Shown here: positions 16,014 through 24,788 of the stretch, in pieces | How positions within the stretch are numbered: the first letter of the stretch is position 1 | Layout: every line of letters begins with the position of its first letter | Origin: Candidatus Latescibacterota bacterium | GTDB lineage: Bacteria > Latescibacterota > UBA2968 > GCA-2709665 | Assembly: GCA_021295655.1 (NCBI GenBank) | Contig: JAGWBX010000040.1 | Coordinates: 1-38,744 of the forward strand | Direction: 5' to 3' | DNA length: 38,744 nt | Program-made: the position numbers and the translations under genes | The notes under the pieces: model-generated | The model's database searches: none | Told to the model about the DNA's origin: nothing | The model's input: only the letters and a program-made list of their open reading frames with translations

Positions 16014-17096
16014 ATGGCAGAGGAATTCAGAAGCATGCCATGCCGGCGGGTTGGGAACTCCGGTCTGTTCGTGTCCGTTGTCGGGCTGGGCATGTGGAAA
16101 TGGGGCGACCCCGTGTACGATGGATCCCGCATCGGAGATCACGAGGGGTTTGAGGTCCTGGACCGCGCCCTGGAACTGGGCGTCTTTCACTGGGATACCG
16201 CATGTTCCTACAACCTGGGATCGGGCAACTCGGAACGCCTGCTGGGTCGCTACTTCGCCTCCCGCCCGCGATCGGTCAGGGAGCAGGTGGTCATGGCCAC
16301 CAAGATTCACAACCCGGTGCGCCCGGAGCACGCCATGGAGGCCGATTTTACGCCGAATCAACAAGGCGCCTCCCGGACGTACATCCACTTCGGCGTGGAC
16401 AAGTGTCTGGAACGGATGCAGACGGATTATATCGATCTGCTCTATCTTCACCAGAGTGGCACCGATGACGATGGAAACTACCGGGTCCCGATTGAGGAAA
16501 CCTGGGGCGCTTTCGACGACCTGGTCTCGCAGGGAAAGGTACGCTACCTGGCGGTATCCAATCATTCGGCGACGCAGATGGCCAACGTGGTTGCGTCGCT
16601 GGAAAAGGTTGGCAAGGACGTGTCCCGGCGGATTGTGGCCGTGCAGAACCGATACAATCTCGTGCAACAGGATGCAGTGGCGTGCGAGGAGGGCGGCAGG
16701 GCGGCAGATTTCCTGAATGCGGCAGCCAGGGCCGACGTGGGGGTGATTCCCTTTTATCCGCTCGCGAGCGGCCTGCTCACGGGTCGGTATCGCAAGGGGA
16801 AACTGGAGGAAGCCAGCGGACGGATCATTGACGACGGCGACCAGGCCGAGTTTTTAACCGAACCCTACCTTGAGGCCGTTGAAGAGCTGCTCGCAGTTGC
16901 CGAAGCAAAGGGAATTTCCCTGGCCCAGCTCGCCATCGCCTGGCTTCTGGCCAACGAGCAGGTCCCGTCCGTAATCGCCGGCGTCACCGAAATGAGGCAT
17001 CTGGAAGACAACGTGAACGCGGCCGGGGTGGAATTGACCGGCGACGACATGACGCGAATCGCTGAAATCGTGGATGCCGCGCTCGGAACCGGCTAG
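16014..17096 (+). CDS. Aldo/keto reductase
   Basis: The 360-residue protein is an NADPH-dependent aldo/keto reductase. The catalytic tetrad is visible: D61 and Y66 in WDTACSYNLGSG, K97 in VMATKIHN, and H146 in LLYLHQSG. The cofactor-binding C-terminal part includes FYPLASGLLTGRY and SVIAGVTEMRHLEDN. GGAGG precedes the ATG with slightly long spacing. The gap of 164 bases before it contains no recognised gene. Members reduce sugar aldehydes and ketones, so a role in the surrounding catabolic run is plausible but not proven. Sequence type resembles the YdhF/potassium-channel beta-like and Gcy-like groups. Confidence 0.95.
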   Translation: MAEEFRSMPCRRVGNSGLFVSVVGLGMWKWGDPVYDGSRIGDHEGFEVLDRALELGVFHWDTACSYNLGSGNSERLLGRYFASRPRSVREQVVMATKIHNPVRPEHAMEADFTPNQQGASRTYIHFGVDKCLERMQTDYIDLLYLHQSGTDDDGNYRVPIEETWGAFDDLVSQGKVRYLAVSNHSATQMANVVASLEKVGKDVSRRIVAVQNRYNLVQQDAVACEEGGRAADFLNAAARADVGVIPFYPLASGLLTGRYRKGKLEEASGRIIDDGDQAEFLTEPYLEAVEELLAVAEAKGISLAQLAIAWLLANEQVPSVIAGVTEMRHLEDNVNAAGVELTGDDMTRIAEIVDAALGTG

Positions 17097-17167
17097 GAAG
17101 CCGGCGGATTTTCGCGCTGGTGCACGCTTTGTCGATCTTCCCATGTATCGCTTAAGGCCGACACGTC

Positions 17168-18028
17168 ATGCTGGTTGAACGGATTGTAACCTACGGGCGA
17201 ATGATCAAGTTTTCGCACAGCGTGTTCGCCCTTCCGTTTGCGTTCAGCGGCGCGGCGCTGGCGGCGCTGGAAGGGGACATTAGCCTGGTCCAGGTATTCT
17301 GGATCGCCGTGGCGATGGTCGGCGCCAGGAGCGCCGCGATGGGGTTCAACCGGCTCGTGGACCGTGACATGGACGCGGCGAACCCCAGGACCGCCGCGCG
17401 CGAGTTGCCGCGCGGCCGGATCTCGCCGGGCGCCGTTCGCGCGCTGATCGCGGTCTCGTCCGCGGCGCTGATACTGGCGGCCTGGCGCCTGAACCCCCTG
17501 TGTTTCGCGCTGTCGCCGGTGGCACTGGGAATCGTGCTCTTCTATTCGTACACCAAACGGTTCACCTGGGCCACGCAGTTTTTTCTCGGGCTCGCGCTGT
17601 CGGTTGCGCCTATCGGCGCCTGGATTGCAGTTACAGGAAGCCTGGACCCGGCGATCCTGCTTCTGGCCGGCGCCGTATTGGCGTGGGTATCCGGGTTCGA
17701 TATCATCTATGCCTGTCAGGACGTGGCGTTTGACCGCGGCCATGGAATCTATTCGATTCCACAACGTTTCGGCGTGCCCCGGGGGCTGGTCATCGCGCGG
17801 GTTTTGCACGCGGTTTCCTTTCTTCTGATGTGCGCGGTGGGTGTGCGTTTCGGAATGGGCGTCATCTACGCGGCAGGATTGGTTGCGGTGGCGGGGCTGA
17901 TGTTGTACGAGCACTCGCTGGTGAAGCCGGATGATTTTTCGAAACTGGGCGTGGCGTTCATGAACGTGAATGCCGCAATAAGCTCGGTCTATTTCGCCTT
18001 TACACTCGGAGACGTGCTGTGGCGGTAA
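17168..18028 (+). CDS. ubiA: UbiA-family prenyltransferase
   Basis: This 286-residue integral membrane protein has about eight hydrophobic segments. The first Asp-rich motif is N61-R-L-V-D65-R-D67-M-D69, followed by [13 protein letters not shown]. The second is D178-I-I-Y-A-C-Q-D185-V-A-F-D189. Together they bind Mg-diphosphate of the prenyl donor. Family members attach polyprenyl tails to 4-hydroxybenzoate or, in the futalosine menaquinone route, to a related aromatic (MqnP). It overlaps the ubiX gene by 10 bases, so both are co-translated. Whether the product is ubiquinone or menaquinone cannot be told from this window. Confidence 0.93.
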   Translation: MLVERIVTYGRMIKFSHSVFALPFAFSGAALAALEGDISLVQVFWIAVAMVGARSAAMGFNRLVDRDMDAANPRTAARELPRGRISPGAVRALIAVSSAALILAAWRLNPLCFALSPVALGIVLFYSYTKRFTWATQFFLGLALSVAPIGAWIAVTGSLDPAILLLAGAVLAWVSGFDIIYACQDVAFDRGHGIYSIPQRFGVPRGLVIARVLHAVSFLLMCAVGVRFGMGVIYAAGLVAVAGLMLYEHSLVKPDDFSKLGVAFMNVNAAISSVYFAFTLGDVLWR

Positions 18029-18627
18029 ACCGGACTGCGGTTGCGGTTACCGGCGCCAGTGGGGCGATTTATGCGCTGCGCACCCTGCGCGCGCTGCTGA
18101 TGAACGGAGACGAAGTGCATCTTATCGTGTCCGGGTTCGGGTGGATGCTGCTGAGGGAGGAAGGGGGCTTTGAAGGAAAACAGTCCGAGTTTGGGAATTT
18201 CCTCACAGACCGTTATGGCGTTGACTTAACCAACGGACGCGTGATCGTTCACCAGATCGGCAATATGGCGGCGCCTGTCGCGAGCGGGTCCGTTGGCCTG
18301 CGCGGTATGGTTGTGGTGCCCTGTTCAATGAAATACCTGGCGAACATAGCCCATGGCGCATCCGGAAACCTGATTGAGAGGGCGGCGGACGTCACGCTCA
18401 AGGAACGGCGGCCGTTGATCCTGGTTCCGCGAGAAACGCCGATGAACCTGATCCACCTCCGCAACATGACCGCCGCGGCGGAGGCGGGGGCCGCCATCCT
18501 GCCGGCTATGCCGGCGTTCTACCAGAAGCCCGAGACCTTCGACGACCTGGCGGATTTTATCGCCGGGCGGATCCTGAATCTGCTGGGCATCGAACACGAA
18601 CTCTTTCCGCCCTGGACCGGGACGTAA
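18019..18627 (+). CDS. ubiX: UbiX-like flavin prenyltransferase
   Basis: This 202-residue protein makes prenylated FMN for UbiD-type decarboxylases. The FMN-binding start [16 protein letters not shown] and the core [28 protein letters not shown] are present, and the C-terminal signature [20 protein letters not shown] is complete. It starts at a GTG overlapping the UbiA stop by 10 bases, fixing the start by coupling. No UbiD gene is in the window, so its decarboxylase partner must be elsewhere. Presence beside UbiA supports quinone biosynthesis, either ubiquinone or the futalosine menaquinone path. Confidence 0.94.
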   Translation: MAVNRTAVAVTGASGAIYALRTLRALLMNGDEVHLIVSGFGWMLLREEGGFEGKQSEFGNFLTDRYGVDLTNGRVIVHQIGNMAAPVASGSVGLRGMVVVPCSMKYLANIAHGASGNLIERAADVTLKERRPLILVPRETPMNLIHLRNMTAAAEAGAAILPAMPAFYQKPETFDDLADFIAGRILNLLGIEHELFPPWTGT

Positions 18628-18659
18628 CGCCGCGTCGACAGCGGCGCGAGGACGATCGA

Positions 18660-19955
18660 ATGAAGACCGACCTGAGTCATCATATAGAAACGACCGCACT
18701 GGTCGACACCCACGAGCATCTGCGGAAAGAACCGGAATGGGTGAACGACGGCCCGGACATTCTGCAGGACCTGTTCGGCAACTACGTCCCGGCCGATCTT
18801 CACACGGCCGGCGCTTCTCCCGCGGCCATGAAGCGGCTGATGGACGGGTCGGACGCGGACGTTGCCGGGCGATTCGAGGGTATCCGCGAAGCATGGGAAG
18901 CGACGCAGTTTACCGGATACGGAGAAGCGGTGCGGTTGATCGCCAGGCATGTGTACGGCATCGACGACCTGAACGCGGACGCCATTGCGACCGCCCAGGA
19001 AAAGACACACGCACTGCGGCAACCCGGTGAACGACGTCGCCTGCTTTGCGACGTGGCCAACCTGGACCACGTCCAGACGGACGATTTCCAGTGGGCATGC
19101 CTCCCCGATCCGTCCGGGCTGGATTTCTTCCTCTACGACCTCTCCTGGGCGGGATTCTGCAACGGGGAGTTCGATCCCGAGCAGATCTACTCTGAGACGG
19201 ACGTCGAGGTGACGGGACTTGACACCCTCCGGCAGGCGATGGAGGGGATCTTCTCGAATTACGCCGGTTGCGCCATTGCGGTGAAGGCGCAGCACGCCTA
19301 CAGCCGCACCCTGAACTGGACGGAACGGAACCGTTCGGAGGCCGCCGCCGCGCTTGAAACAGTATTGACAAAACCGGAGAAGGACGTCCCTGTGCAGACG
19401 CGACTCTGTCTTGGGGACTGGTGCTGGGCGCGCGGCATGGAGCTGTCGATCGAACACAACCTGCCGTTCAAGATCCACACGGGATACTACGCGGGGAACG
19501 ACCGCATGCCGGTGAGCCGGATCGCGGCGGGGAATATGTGTGCGCTATTCGCGCGATATCCAGACGCCCGTTTCGTCCTGATGCACATCGCCTATCCGTA
19601 TAGCGACGAACTGATCGCGCTTGCCAAGCATTATCGGAACATATGGGTGGACCTCTGCTGGGCGTGGAGCATCGATCCGTACAGTTCGAGGGACTTTCTG
19701 CGCCGTTTTCTGCATGCCGTTCCGTCCAACAAGCTGTTTGCGTTCGGAGGCGACACCGGGTGGCCAACGGGATCCCTTGCGTATTCCATTCAGGCGCGTA
19801 ACGAGATTCGCCGGGGACTCGAAGCGGAGATTTCGGAAGGATATATGACCGAAAAACAGGCGATCGACGTCGCGACCCGCATCATGCGGGCGAACCAGTA
19901 CGCCTGTTTCGATATTCCCGGAACGCGTGCGAATATACGCGCCGCCGCCGGGTAA
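18660..19955 (+). CDS. Metal-dependent amidohydrolase-superfamily protein
   Basis: The 431-residue protein carries the amidohydrolase TIM-barrel metal set: H18-x-H20 in VDTHEHLRKE, H273 in FKIHTGYY, H309 in VLMHIAYP and D365 in FGGDTGWPTG. A Lys in VKAQHAY may ligate or be carboxylated. The start ATG follows a GAGGA site. This pattern fits Amidohydrolase_2 and is close to uronate isomerase-like members, but the substrate is not clear. It is the last gene of the plus-strand run, 32 bases after ubiX, and is closed by a strong terminator. Confidence 0.85.
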   Translation: MKTDLSHHIETTALVDTHEHLRKEPEWVNDGPDILQDLFGNYVPADLHTAGASPAAMKRLMDGSDADVAGRFEGIREAWEATQFTGYGEAVRLIARHVYGIDDLNADAIATAQEKTHALRQPGERRRLLCDVANLDHVQTDDFQWACLPDPSGLDFFLYDLSWAGFCNGEFDPEQIYSETDVEVTGLDTLRQAMEGIFSNYAGCAIAVKAQHAYSRTLNWTERNRSEAAAALETVLTKPEKDVPVQTRLCLGDWCWARGMELSIEHNLPFKIHTGYYAGNDRMPVSRIAAGNMCALFARYPDARFVLMHIAYPYSDELIALAKHYRNIWVDLCWAWSIDPYSSRDFLRRFLHAVPSNKLFAFGGDTGWPTGSLAYSIQARNEIRRGLEAEISEGYMTEKQAIDVATRIMRANQYACFDIPGTRANIRAAAG

Positions 19956-19992
19956 TCCCGATTGCAGGTCTGTGGCGGCCATCAGGAAAAAG

Positions 19993-20025
19993 GAACCGCC
20001 GGTTGCTTGCATCCGGCGGTTCTTT
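19993..20025. terminator. Bidirectional intrinsic terminator
   Basis: GAACCGCCGG (19993-20002) pairs perfectly with CCGGCGGTTC (20013-20022) around a 10-base loop. An A-run lies before it and TTT after it. It sits between the convergent amidohydrolase (ends 19955) and outer-membrane protein gene (ends 20059 on the minus strand) and should serve both. Confidence 0.88.
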
Positions 20026-20058
20026 ATGTACTTCACCCGGACGTGTCGGGAATCCGTT

Positions 20059-21342
20059 CTACCGGTACGAGTCCACGTCGAAATTTACGCGCATGGAAAC
20101 CAGCGCGCGAATGGTACGCACCCTGTCCTGGCGATTGCCTTCCGTCTGTGTGTACCCGCCAATCACGGCGGCCAGATCCAGCGCAAAATACCGATCCAGC
20201 TCAGCGCCTATCCCGAGCGTCCACGCGTCTCGGTCCGTCTCGATCCGAACCTCCGGTACCGGGCCGCCTCCCACGTAACGAACGGGATCGCGATAGTATC
20301 CGGCCCTCATGGCCACACCCCGGCCGGGAATGGCGTATTCACCGCCGAGATGGACCCGCACCGCACTCCGGTATTGCCGGCGAAAATCGTCGACGTACGG
20401 CGTGATGTTCCGGGCCAGGACGCTGTAAGTCGCTTCCTTTAAATCCCCGTAGTGTACGTCGCCGCTCAACGTCAATCCCTTCGTGGACCATCCCAGACCG
20501 AATCCCAGCGAAACCGGCTGGCGTATCTCATATCTGTCCGCGTAGTTGTCGCGAGGATAAATATCCGTACGATCGTCGAAGGTGTCTTCGAATTCATCTG
20601 CAAGCTCAGCCGACACCCGGATGGGAGTGGCCGCAGAAACCGTGAAACCGAGCCGGAAATTGGACGGATGCCAGTAGTGGATGCCGCCCTGAACGCCCAA
20701 CGCGGAGAAATTGTCGTCGGACTCGAAGCGCTGGAAAATGCGAACCGTATCGACATGGACCTGCCGAACGTCTTCAAGCGTCAATTCCTGCATAAATCGG
20801 TTGGATCCACGCCATTTGTAGAGCGAAATCCCCGCGGACAGGCGCGGCGCCACGTCGATAGCTACGCCCATCGTCCATGCGCCAAGGGTACCCCTGTCTT
20901 CCGAAAAACCCGACTTATCGAATTCGGCGACCTCATCGTACGCGTCGATCCGCAATCCGCCGTCGAAGTGCCGGATGCGCCCGAACCCACCCGCAAAAAC
21001 CAGGCTGCCACGATATACCGGAACCGGGTACACGAAGCCTGCGGACGCAAAACGCGTGCTGTTCAGCTCAAACGCCGAAGGCCGGCTGTAGAAGCTTGAC
21101 TCATTCCGATAGCGGTCGTGCGCCATCCCCCACGAGACAGATCCGCGCCGTGCCCGTGCCAACCCTGCCGGATTCCAGAAGAGTCCGGAGAAATCATCCG
21201 ATACCGTAACGTACGCGCCCCCCATCCCCATCGCGCGCGCTCCGATTCCGGAAAACCCGTCCAGCGCAACCTCCTGCGCGTTGAGCACTGCCGTCCAGGC
21301 GCATATTGTCAGCATCGAAACCAATGGACGGACCGGCTTCAT
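20059..21342 (-). CDS. FadL/PorV-like outer-membrane protein
   Basis: The 427-residue protein has a signal peptide (MKPVRPLVSMLTICAWTAVL, cleavage near LNAQ) and the family block GARAMGMGGAYVTVSDDFSGLFWNPAGLAR at 34-63. The rest alternates aromatic and polar residues with Gly-rich turns, as in a 14-stranded beta-barrel. Such proteins transport hydrophobic compounds or act as secretion-system shuttles. Its ATG overlaps the stop of the lipoprotein gene by four bases (ATGA), so the two are coupled. The final residues are VNFDVDSYR rather than a terminal aromatic. Presence argues for an outer membrane. Confidence 0.88.
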   Translation of the reverse strand: MKPVRPLVSMLTICAWTAVLNAQEVALDGFSGIGARAMGMGGAYVTVSDDFSGLFWNPAGLARARRGSVSWGMAHDRYRNESSFYSRPSAFELNSTRFASAGFVYPVPVYRGSLVFAGGFGRIRHFDGGLRIDAYDEVAEFDKSGFSEDRGTLGAWTMGVAIDVAPRLSAGISLYKWRGSNRFMQELTLEDVRQVHVDTVRIFQRFESDDNFSALGVQGGIHYWHPSNFRLGFTVSAATPIRVSAELADEFEDTFDDRTDIYPRDNYADRYEIRQPVSLGFGLGWSTKGLTLSGDVHYGDLKEATYSVLARNITPYVDDFRRQYRSAVRVHLGGEYAIPGRGVAMRAGYYRDPVRYVGGGPVPEVRIETDRDAWTLGIGAELDRYFALDLAAVIGGYTQTEGNRQDRVRTIRALVSMRVNFDVDSYR

Positions 21343-22010
21343 CGCATCCCCCCTCTTCGACGCTTGCCCTCGCGCTTCTCCTCGCGCTTTTCCTGCTGCT
21401 TCTCGTCTTCTTTCGGTTTAGACGACTGACCGCCGCCCGAATCGCGCGGGTTCGAGGCGGTTCTCGAAGCGCTGCCCGATCCTTCCGTTTTCGAATCGCT
21501 CCGGATGGCGCTTGCCGCCGGCGCTCGCCGCCTCCGCGTCGTCTTTTTTACCTCGCCCTTCCGGACCGTACCGGCGGGCGCGTGCTCCCCGCCCCGCAAT
21601 CCGGTATATCTGATGCGCAGACGCGGTTCGTGAAGGTCGATCGGGTCCGCGTCGACCGGGCGATACCTGTACGTGGGAGCGGGCAATCGACCGCGCGCGA
21701 GAACGCGCCGCATCCACCCCCTCCACCAGGGTCCGTATGCCGACGTCCAGTAGGCGTGTCTCCATCGGAAACCGCGTTGTGCCCACGACGGATATCGGGG
21801 AAAATACGGTTCGTAATACGGCGCCACCGCCCACCCGTACGGATCGAAACTGTTGTACACGTATTGCCTGTATACAACAACAGTGTCCGTATCCGCGGGC
21901 GACGCGGAACCGACACGGCTTTCCGTTTCATATCCGGGCGGCCGAATCTGCGTATAACAACCGGCAAGCGCGAACACACACGTCAGTGCGAGGCAGATAC
22001 GATACACCAT
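21339..22010 (-). CDS. Lipoprotein with basic low-complexity tail
   Basis: From ATG 22010 the product is 223 residues. The signal MVYRICLALTCVFALAGC has a lipobox, with lipidated C18. Residues 35-120 are rich in Tyr, Trp and Arg (YGWAVAPYYEPYFPRYPSW). The last 80 residues are low-complexity Lys/Arg/Glu/Ser, ending in charged repeats such as EKREEKREGKRRRGG. The open frame extends upstream by 40 residues that do not look coding. No family is recognised. Coupling to the FadL-like gene suggests a shared envelope role. The basic tail could bind polyanions or peptidoglycan. Confidence 0.8.
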   Translation of the reverse strand: MVYRICLALTCVFALAGCYTQIRPPGYETESRVGSASPADTDTVVVYRQYVYNSFDPYGWAVAPYYEPYFPRYPSWAQRGFRWRHAYWTSAYGPWWRGWMRRVLARGRLPAPTYRYRPVDADPIDLHEPRLRIRYTGLRGGEHAPAGTVRKGEVKKTTRRRRAPAASAIRSDSKTEGSGSASRTASNPRDSGGGQSSKPKEDEKQQEKREEKREGKRRRGGMR

Positions 22011-22131
22011 GGCAGCCTCCCAGGATCTGAAAATCGCACGGTCCACCCGGGCCATCCCTGCTCCAGCCCCTTTACGAAATAATAGCCAATTTTCAATATG
22101 GGGACAATACCCTGAGCGTTGATGAGACATA

Positions 22132-22473
22132 TCATCCGGCTTTACGGAAAAGCATCGCGATGAGGGAGCGGAACCCCATGCTCTTGCGCCTGACAGGTTC
22201 GTCTTCCGGACAGCACGATCCCGAACCGGAACCGCTGTTTCCTGTCTTTACGGCGAGGCGGGACTCAATCTCGACGTCTTCAGGGAACCGGCCCTCCTTC
22301 AGCTTTGAGAAGACCGTCTCCCCGTCAGCCGTGATCTCAAATCTTCCCCTGCCCGATGGAACCAGCGTTAATCGAGAGATACCCGTCTTGTATTTTTCCA
22401 GCAGATGGCGCGTCAAACTGACGGCCTCGTCTTCGTAACCTCACATGGCGCAGTAGACGAGTTCGATATCCAT
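22132..22473 (-). CDS. SelW/SelT/SelH (Rdx) family selenoprotein, in-frame UGA
   Basis: Starting at ATG 22473 (AAAGGAG just upstream), the frame runs MDIELVYCAM, then TGA at 22443-22441, then GYEDEAVSLTRHLLEKY and on to 22132. Reading TGA as selenocysteine gives the motif C8-A-M-U11-G-Y at the exact position of the C-x-x-U redox site in SelW-like proteins. The rest matches Rdx proteins: RLTLVPSGRGRFEITADG, then VFSKLKEGRFPE. The full length is 113 residues. A SECIS-like hairpin follows the UGA. Conventional calling would start at TTG 22416 and lose the active site. A role in thiol redox control is inferred. The tail has an extra C-C pair (GSGSCCPEDEP). Confidence 0.92.
22407..22426 (-). promoter_or_regulatory. 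Putative bacterial SECIS hairpin
   Basis: Read on the minus strand, CGTCA (22423-22419) pairs with TGACG (22415-22411) around a GTT loop. GGC (22426-22424) extends the stem with GCC (22409-22407) past one bulged C. The loop begins 22 bases after the UGA and its first base is G, both within the described range for bacterial SECIS elements. This is seen by hand folding only. Confidence 0.7.
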
Positions 22474-22533
22474 AATCGGTCTCCTTTCGGTGAGAATTGT
22501 TGTCCATTTGGACAGCGGACGGGTTTGACGTCG

Positions 22534-23166
22534 TCAGGCCGAATCACCGGTATAGAAAGCGGCTGTACGCTCTGCCGCCGTGCGCGCAACGGCAGGGTCC
22601 GTGCCGGCACCCACGGCCGCCGTTTCCCACGCCTCGCTGCTGCCCACCATGAATGCCCTGCCTTCCGGCGAAGCGGCGAACTCGGCTTCATCCTGCAATG
22701 GCGCTTCCGGTTGCGTGATATGGTTCGAAAGGCCCATCAGACCCATTTCCCATCCCACGCCGGCCGCGCCCGGTCCATATTCGTCCCAGTGTTTCGAATG
22801 GCGCGCGGTGTGCGTGAGCCTCAATCGAGCGTGGCCGTTAGCGTCCTCACAGATGCGCGCTTCTACCCAACTGACGTCCCCGCCGAACTCCCAGGTGACC
22901 TCGAAATGAGAGGGGCGTTCGCACGCCGTGACTAATCCGCCTGCATTGCCTTCAAACTGATAGCGGCCGCCAGGCTTGAGATCGCCACTGATCGGCAGGA
23001 ACCACCGTGAGATTCTCTCACCGTTCGTCACGGCATCCCAAAGGTCCTCAACAGTCGTGGGATAGCTGCGAACAACGGATACCGCGTGGACGGGTTTTCC
23101 ATTACGCTCCGGCGACGACACGGTGCGTGTTGTCGTTTTCAGTTGCGCTTCAATATTTAAGCGCAT
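22534..23166 (-). CDS. SRPBCC/AHSA1-domain protein
   Basis: From ATG 23166 (AAGGAGG upstream) the product is 210 residues. It has the START-like AHSA1 fold: VVRSYPTTVEDLWDAVTNGERISRWFLPI at the N-terminus, then GGRYQFEGNAGG, SHFEVTWEFGGDVSWVEAR and the C-terminal helix with GWEMGLMGLSNHI. Such proteins bind hydrophobic ligands; cellular roles are mostly unknown. The start overlaps the end of the upstream YbjT-like gene by 17 bases. The selenoprotein gene follows after 60 bases, so the three probably form one operon. The frame extends upstream but has no ribosome site there. Confidence 0.9.
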   Translation of the reverse strand: MRLNIEAQLKTTTRTVSSPERNGKPVHAVSVVRSYPTTVEDLWDAVTNGERISRWFLPISGDLKPGGRYQFEGNAGGLVTACERPSHFEVTWEFGGDVSWVEARICEDANGHARLRLTHTARHSKHWDEYGPGAAGVGWEMGLMGLSNHITQPEAPLQDEAEFAASPEGRAFMVGSSEAWETAAVGAGTDPAVARTAAERTAAFYTGDSA

Positions 23167-24640
23167 GGCGTCCTCCTTTCCGCCAGGACGACTTCGCGAT
23201 TGCTCGCCGGGCGATGCTTCGAAGCAGCCCACCGAACAACAGGACGTGAATCGGATACAGGGCGTGCCAGTAGAAGCGCCCCCAGAGCCCGGTCGGGTCG
23301 AAGACGGCGGTCTGGCGTATTCTGGATGCGCCTCCGCCCCGCGGTGTGACGTCGAACTCCAGCCAACCCCGCCCGGGGAGCTTCATCTCGGCCGCGAGCC
23401 GGAGGCGAATATCCGGCTTGCATGCATCCACCCGCCAGCAGTCCAGGACGTCGCCTGCGGCCAGGGTCTCGGGGTCCCGGCGGCCGCGGTTCATGCCCAC
23501 CCCACCCAGCAGAAGATCGAACAGACCACGAAAACGCCAGATCCAGTCACCGTAGTACCAGCCACGGGCCCCGCCGATGCGCTGAATGGGGGCGAACGCG
23601 GCCGCGGGCCCGACCGGCAGATCCACGGCGGCCGAATGGATCAACCGGCTTCGAATACGGACGCCGCCCCAGCGCAGTACGGTTCCGGACGCCAGCGCGG
23701 CCTCCGACCACGGGGTGGCGGCGAATGCCGCGTCCTCTTCCTCGATGGCCCGTGCAATGGCCGCCCTCAGTCCGAGCGGCGTAATTGGAAGAGCGGTCCG
23801 CGCGGCGGCGTCGTTCACGACAGTGGCCGTACGAAGCCCGTCGATCAGTTCGCGGCCCACCCGCGCGTAGACCGGCGTTGTGAGCCCCAGCCACAGGCTG
23901 GACAGACGTGGCGTCAACAGCGGCACCGGGATCAATCCTCGTCGGAGACCGCGTTGCCTTGCATACTCCCGCATGATCTCGCGGTAGGAGACCACGTCTG
24001 CTCCGCCTATCTCGAACAGTCGGCTTTCTTCATAAGGAAGATCAAGCGCTGCAATCAGATAAGCGACCAGGTCGGTAAGCGCGATCGGTTGGGTGGGCGT
24101 ACGTACCCACGAGGGGCAGACCATCACCGGCAGGCGTTCAACCAGGGCCCGGATCAGTTCGAACGACAGGCTGCCGGCGCCCAGCACGATCCCACTGCGG
24201 AATTCGATAACGGGCACACCGGAGGCCCGCAATACCTCGCCGGTCTCGTGACGGCTGCGCAGGTGCCTGGAGAGCCCGGCGGCGGCGCCGAGACCGCCCA
24301 CGTAGACGATGCGCCGCACGCCGGCGGCGCGGGCCTCGTGACCGAAGTTGCGCGCCGCCAGGCGGTCCCGGGATTCGAAATCGGCGCTTCCGCCCATCGA
24401 ATGGACCATGTAATATGCGGTGTCGATTCCCGCGAATGCACCCTGTAGCGAATCCGGATTCAGGCAGTCGCCGCGGACAACGCTGCTTTGCGGTCCGAGC
24501 CGTCCGATGAGCGCGTGGGGACGGCGGGTCATACAGCGGACGGAGCGGCCCTCCGCCTCGAGTGCCTCGAGCAGCCGCCCTCCGATGCAGCCCGTTGCGC
24601 CGGTCAGCAGGATCTCCGGCTGCTGTGTCTTCGCTGTCAT
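23150..24640 (-). CDS. YbjT-like NAD(P)-binding protein with DUF2867 domain
   Basis: Taking ATG 24640, the protein is 496 residues. An atypical short-chain-dehydrogenase Rossmann domain occupies about 1-300: ILLTGATGCIGGRLLEAL, TAYYMVHSMGGSADF, IVYVGGLG, PVIEFRSGIVLGAGS. A C-terminal DUF2867 domain follows (about 330-490: GGARGWYYGDWIWRFRGLFDLLLGG, then a lipid-binding-like fold). This order is that of YbjT-type proteins. The active-site Tyr is poorly kept, as is usual there. Frame extension to 24781 exists without a clear start. It overlaps the AHSA1 gene by 17 bases and heads the selenoprotein operon. Confidence 0.88.
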   Translation of the reverse strand: MTAKTQQPEILLTGATGCIGGRLLEALEAEGRSVRCMTRRPHALIGRLGPQSSVVRGDCLNPDSLQGAFAGIDTAYYMVHSMGGSADFESRDRLAARNFGHEARAAGVRRIVYVGGLGAAAGLSRHLRSRHETGEVLRASGVPVIEFRSGIVLGAGSLSFELIRALVERLPVMVCPSWVRTPTQPIALTDLVAYLIAALDLPYEESRLFEIGGADVVSYREIMREYARQRGLRRGLIPVPLLTPRLSSLWLGLTTPVYARVGRELIDGLRTATVVNDAAARTALPITPLGLRAAIARAIEEEDAAFAATPWSEAALASGTVLRWGGVRIRSRLIHSAAVDLPVGPAAAFAPIQRIGGARGWYYGDWIWRFRGLFDLLLGGVGMNRGRRDPETLAAGDVLDCWRVDACKPDIRLRLAAEMKLPGRGWLEFDVTPRGGGASRIRQTAVFDPTGLWGRFYWHALYPIHVLLFGGLLRSIARRAIAKSSWRKGGRHALKY

Positions 24641-24788
24641 CCGGCCGTCATTTCCCCTGGCTCGACCATGATGCGCGACGCCGAAGCGCCGTGGAACCTT
24701 CGTTAGAAACCTGGGCACGTTATTGAACGGATACCGCATTTCCAGCGCCCCGGCGATGGAGACGAAGGACCTGCGGGCCAACGCCTGC

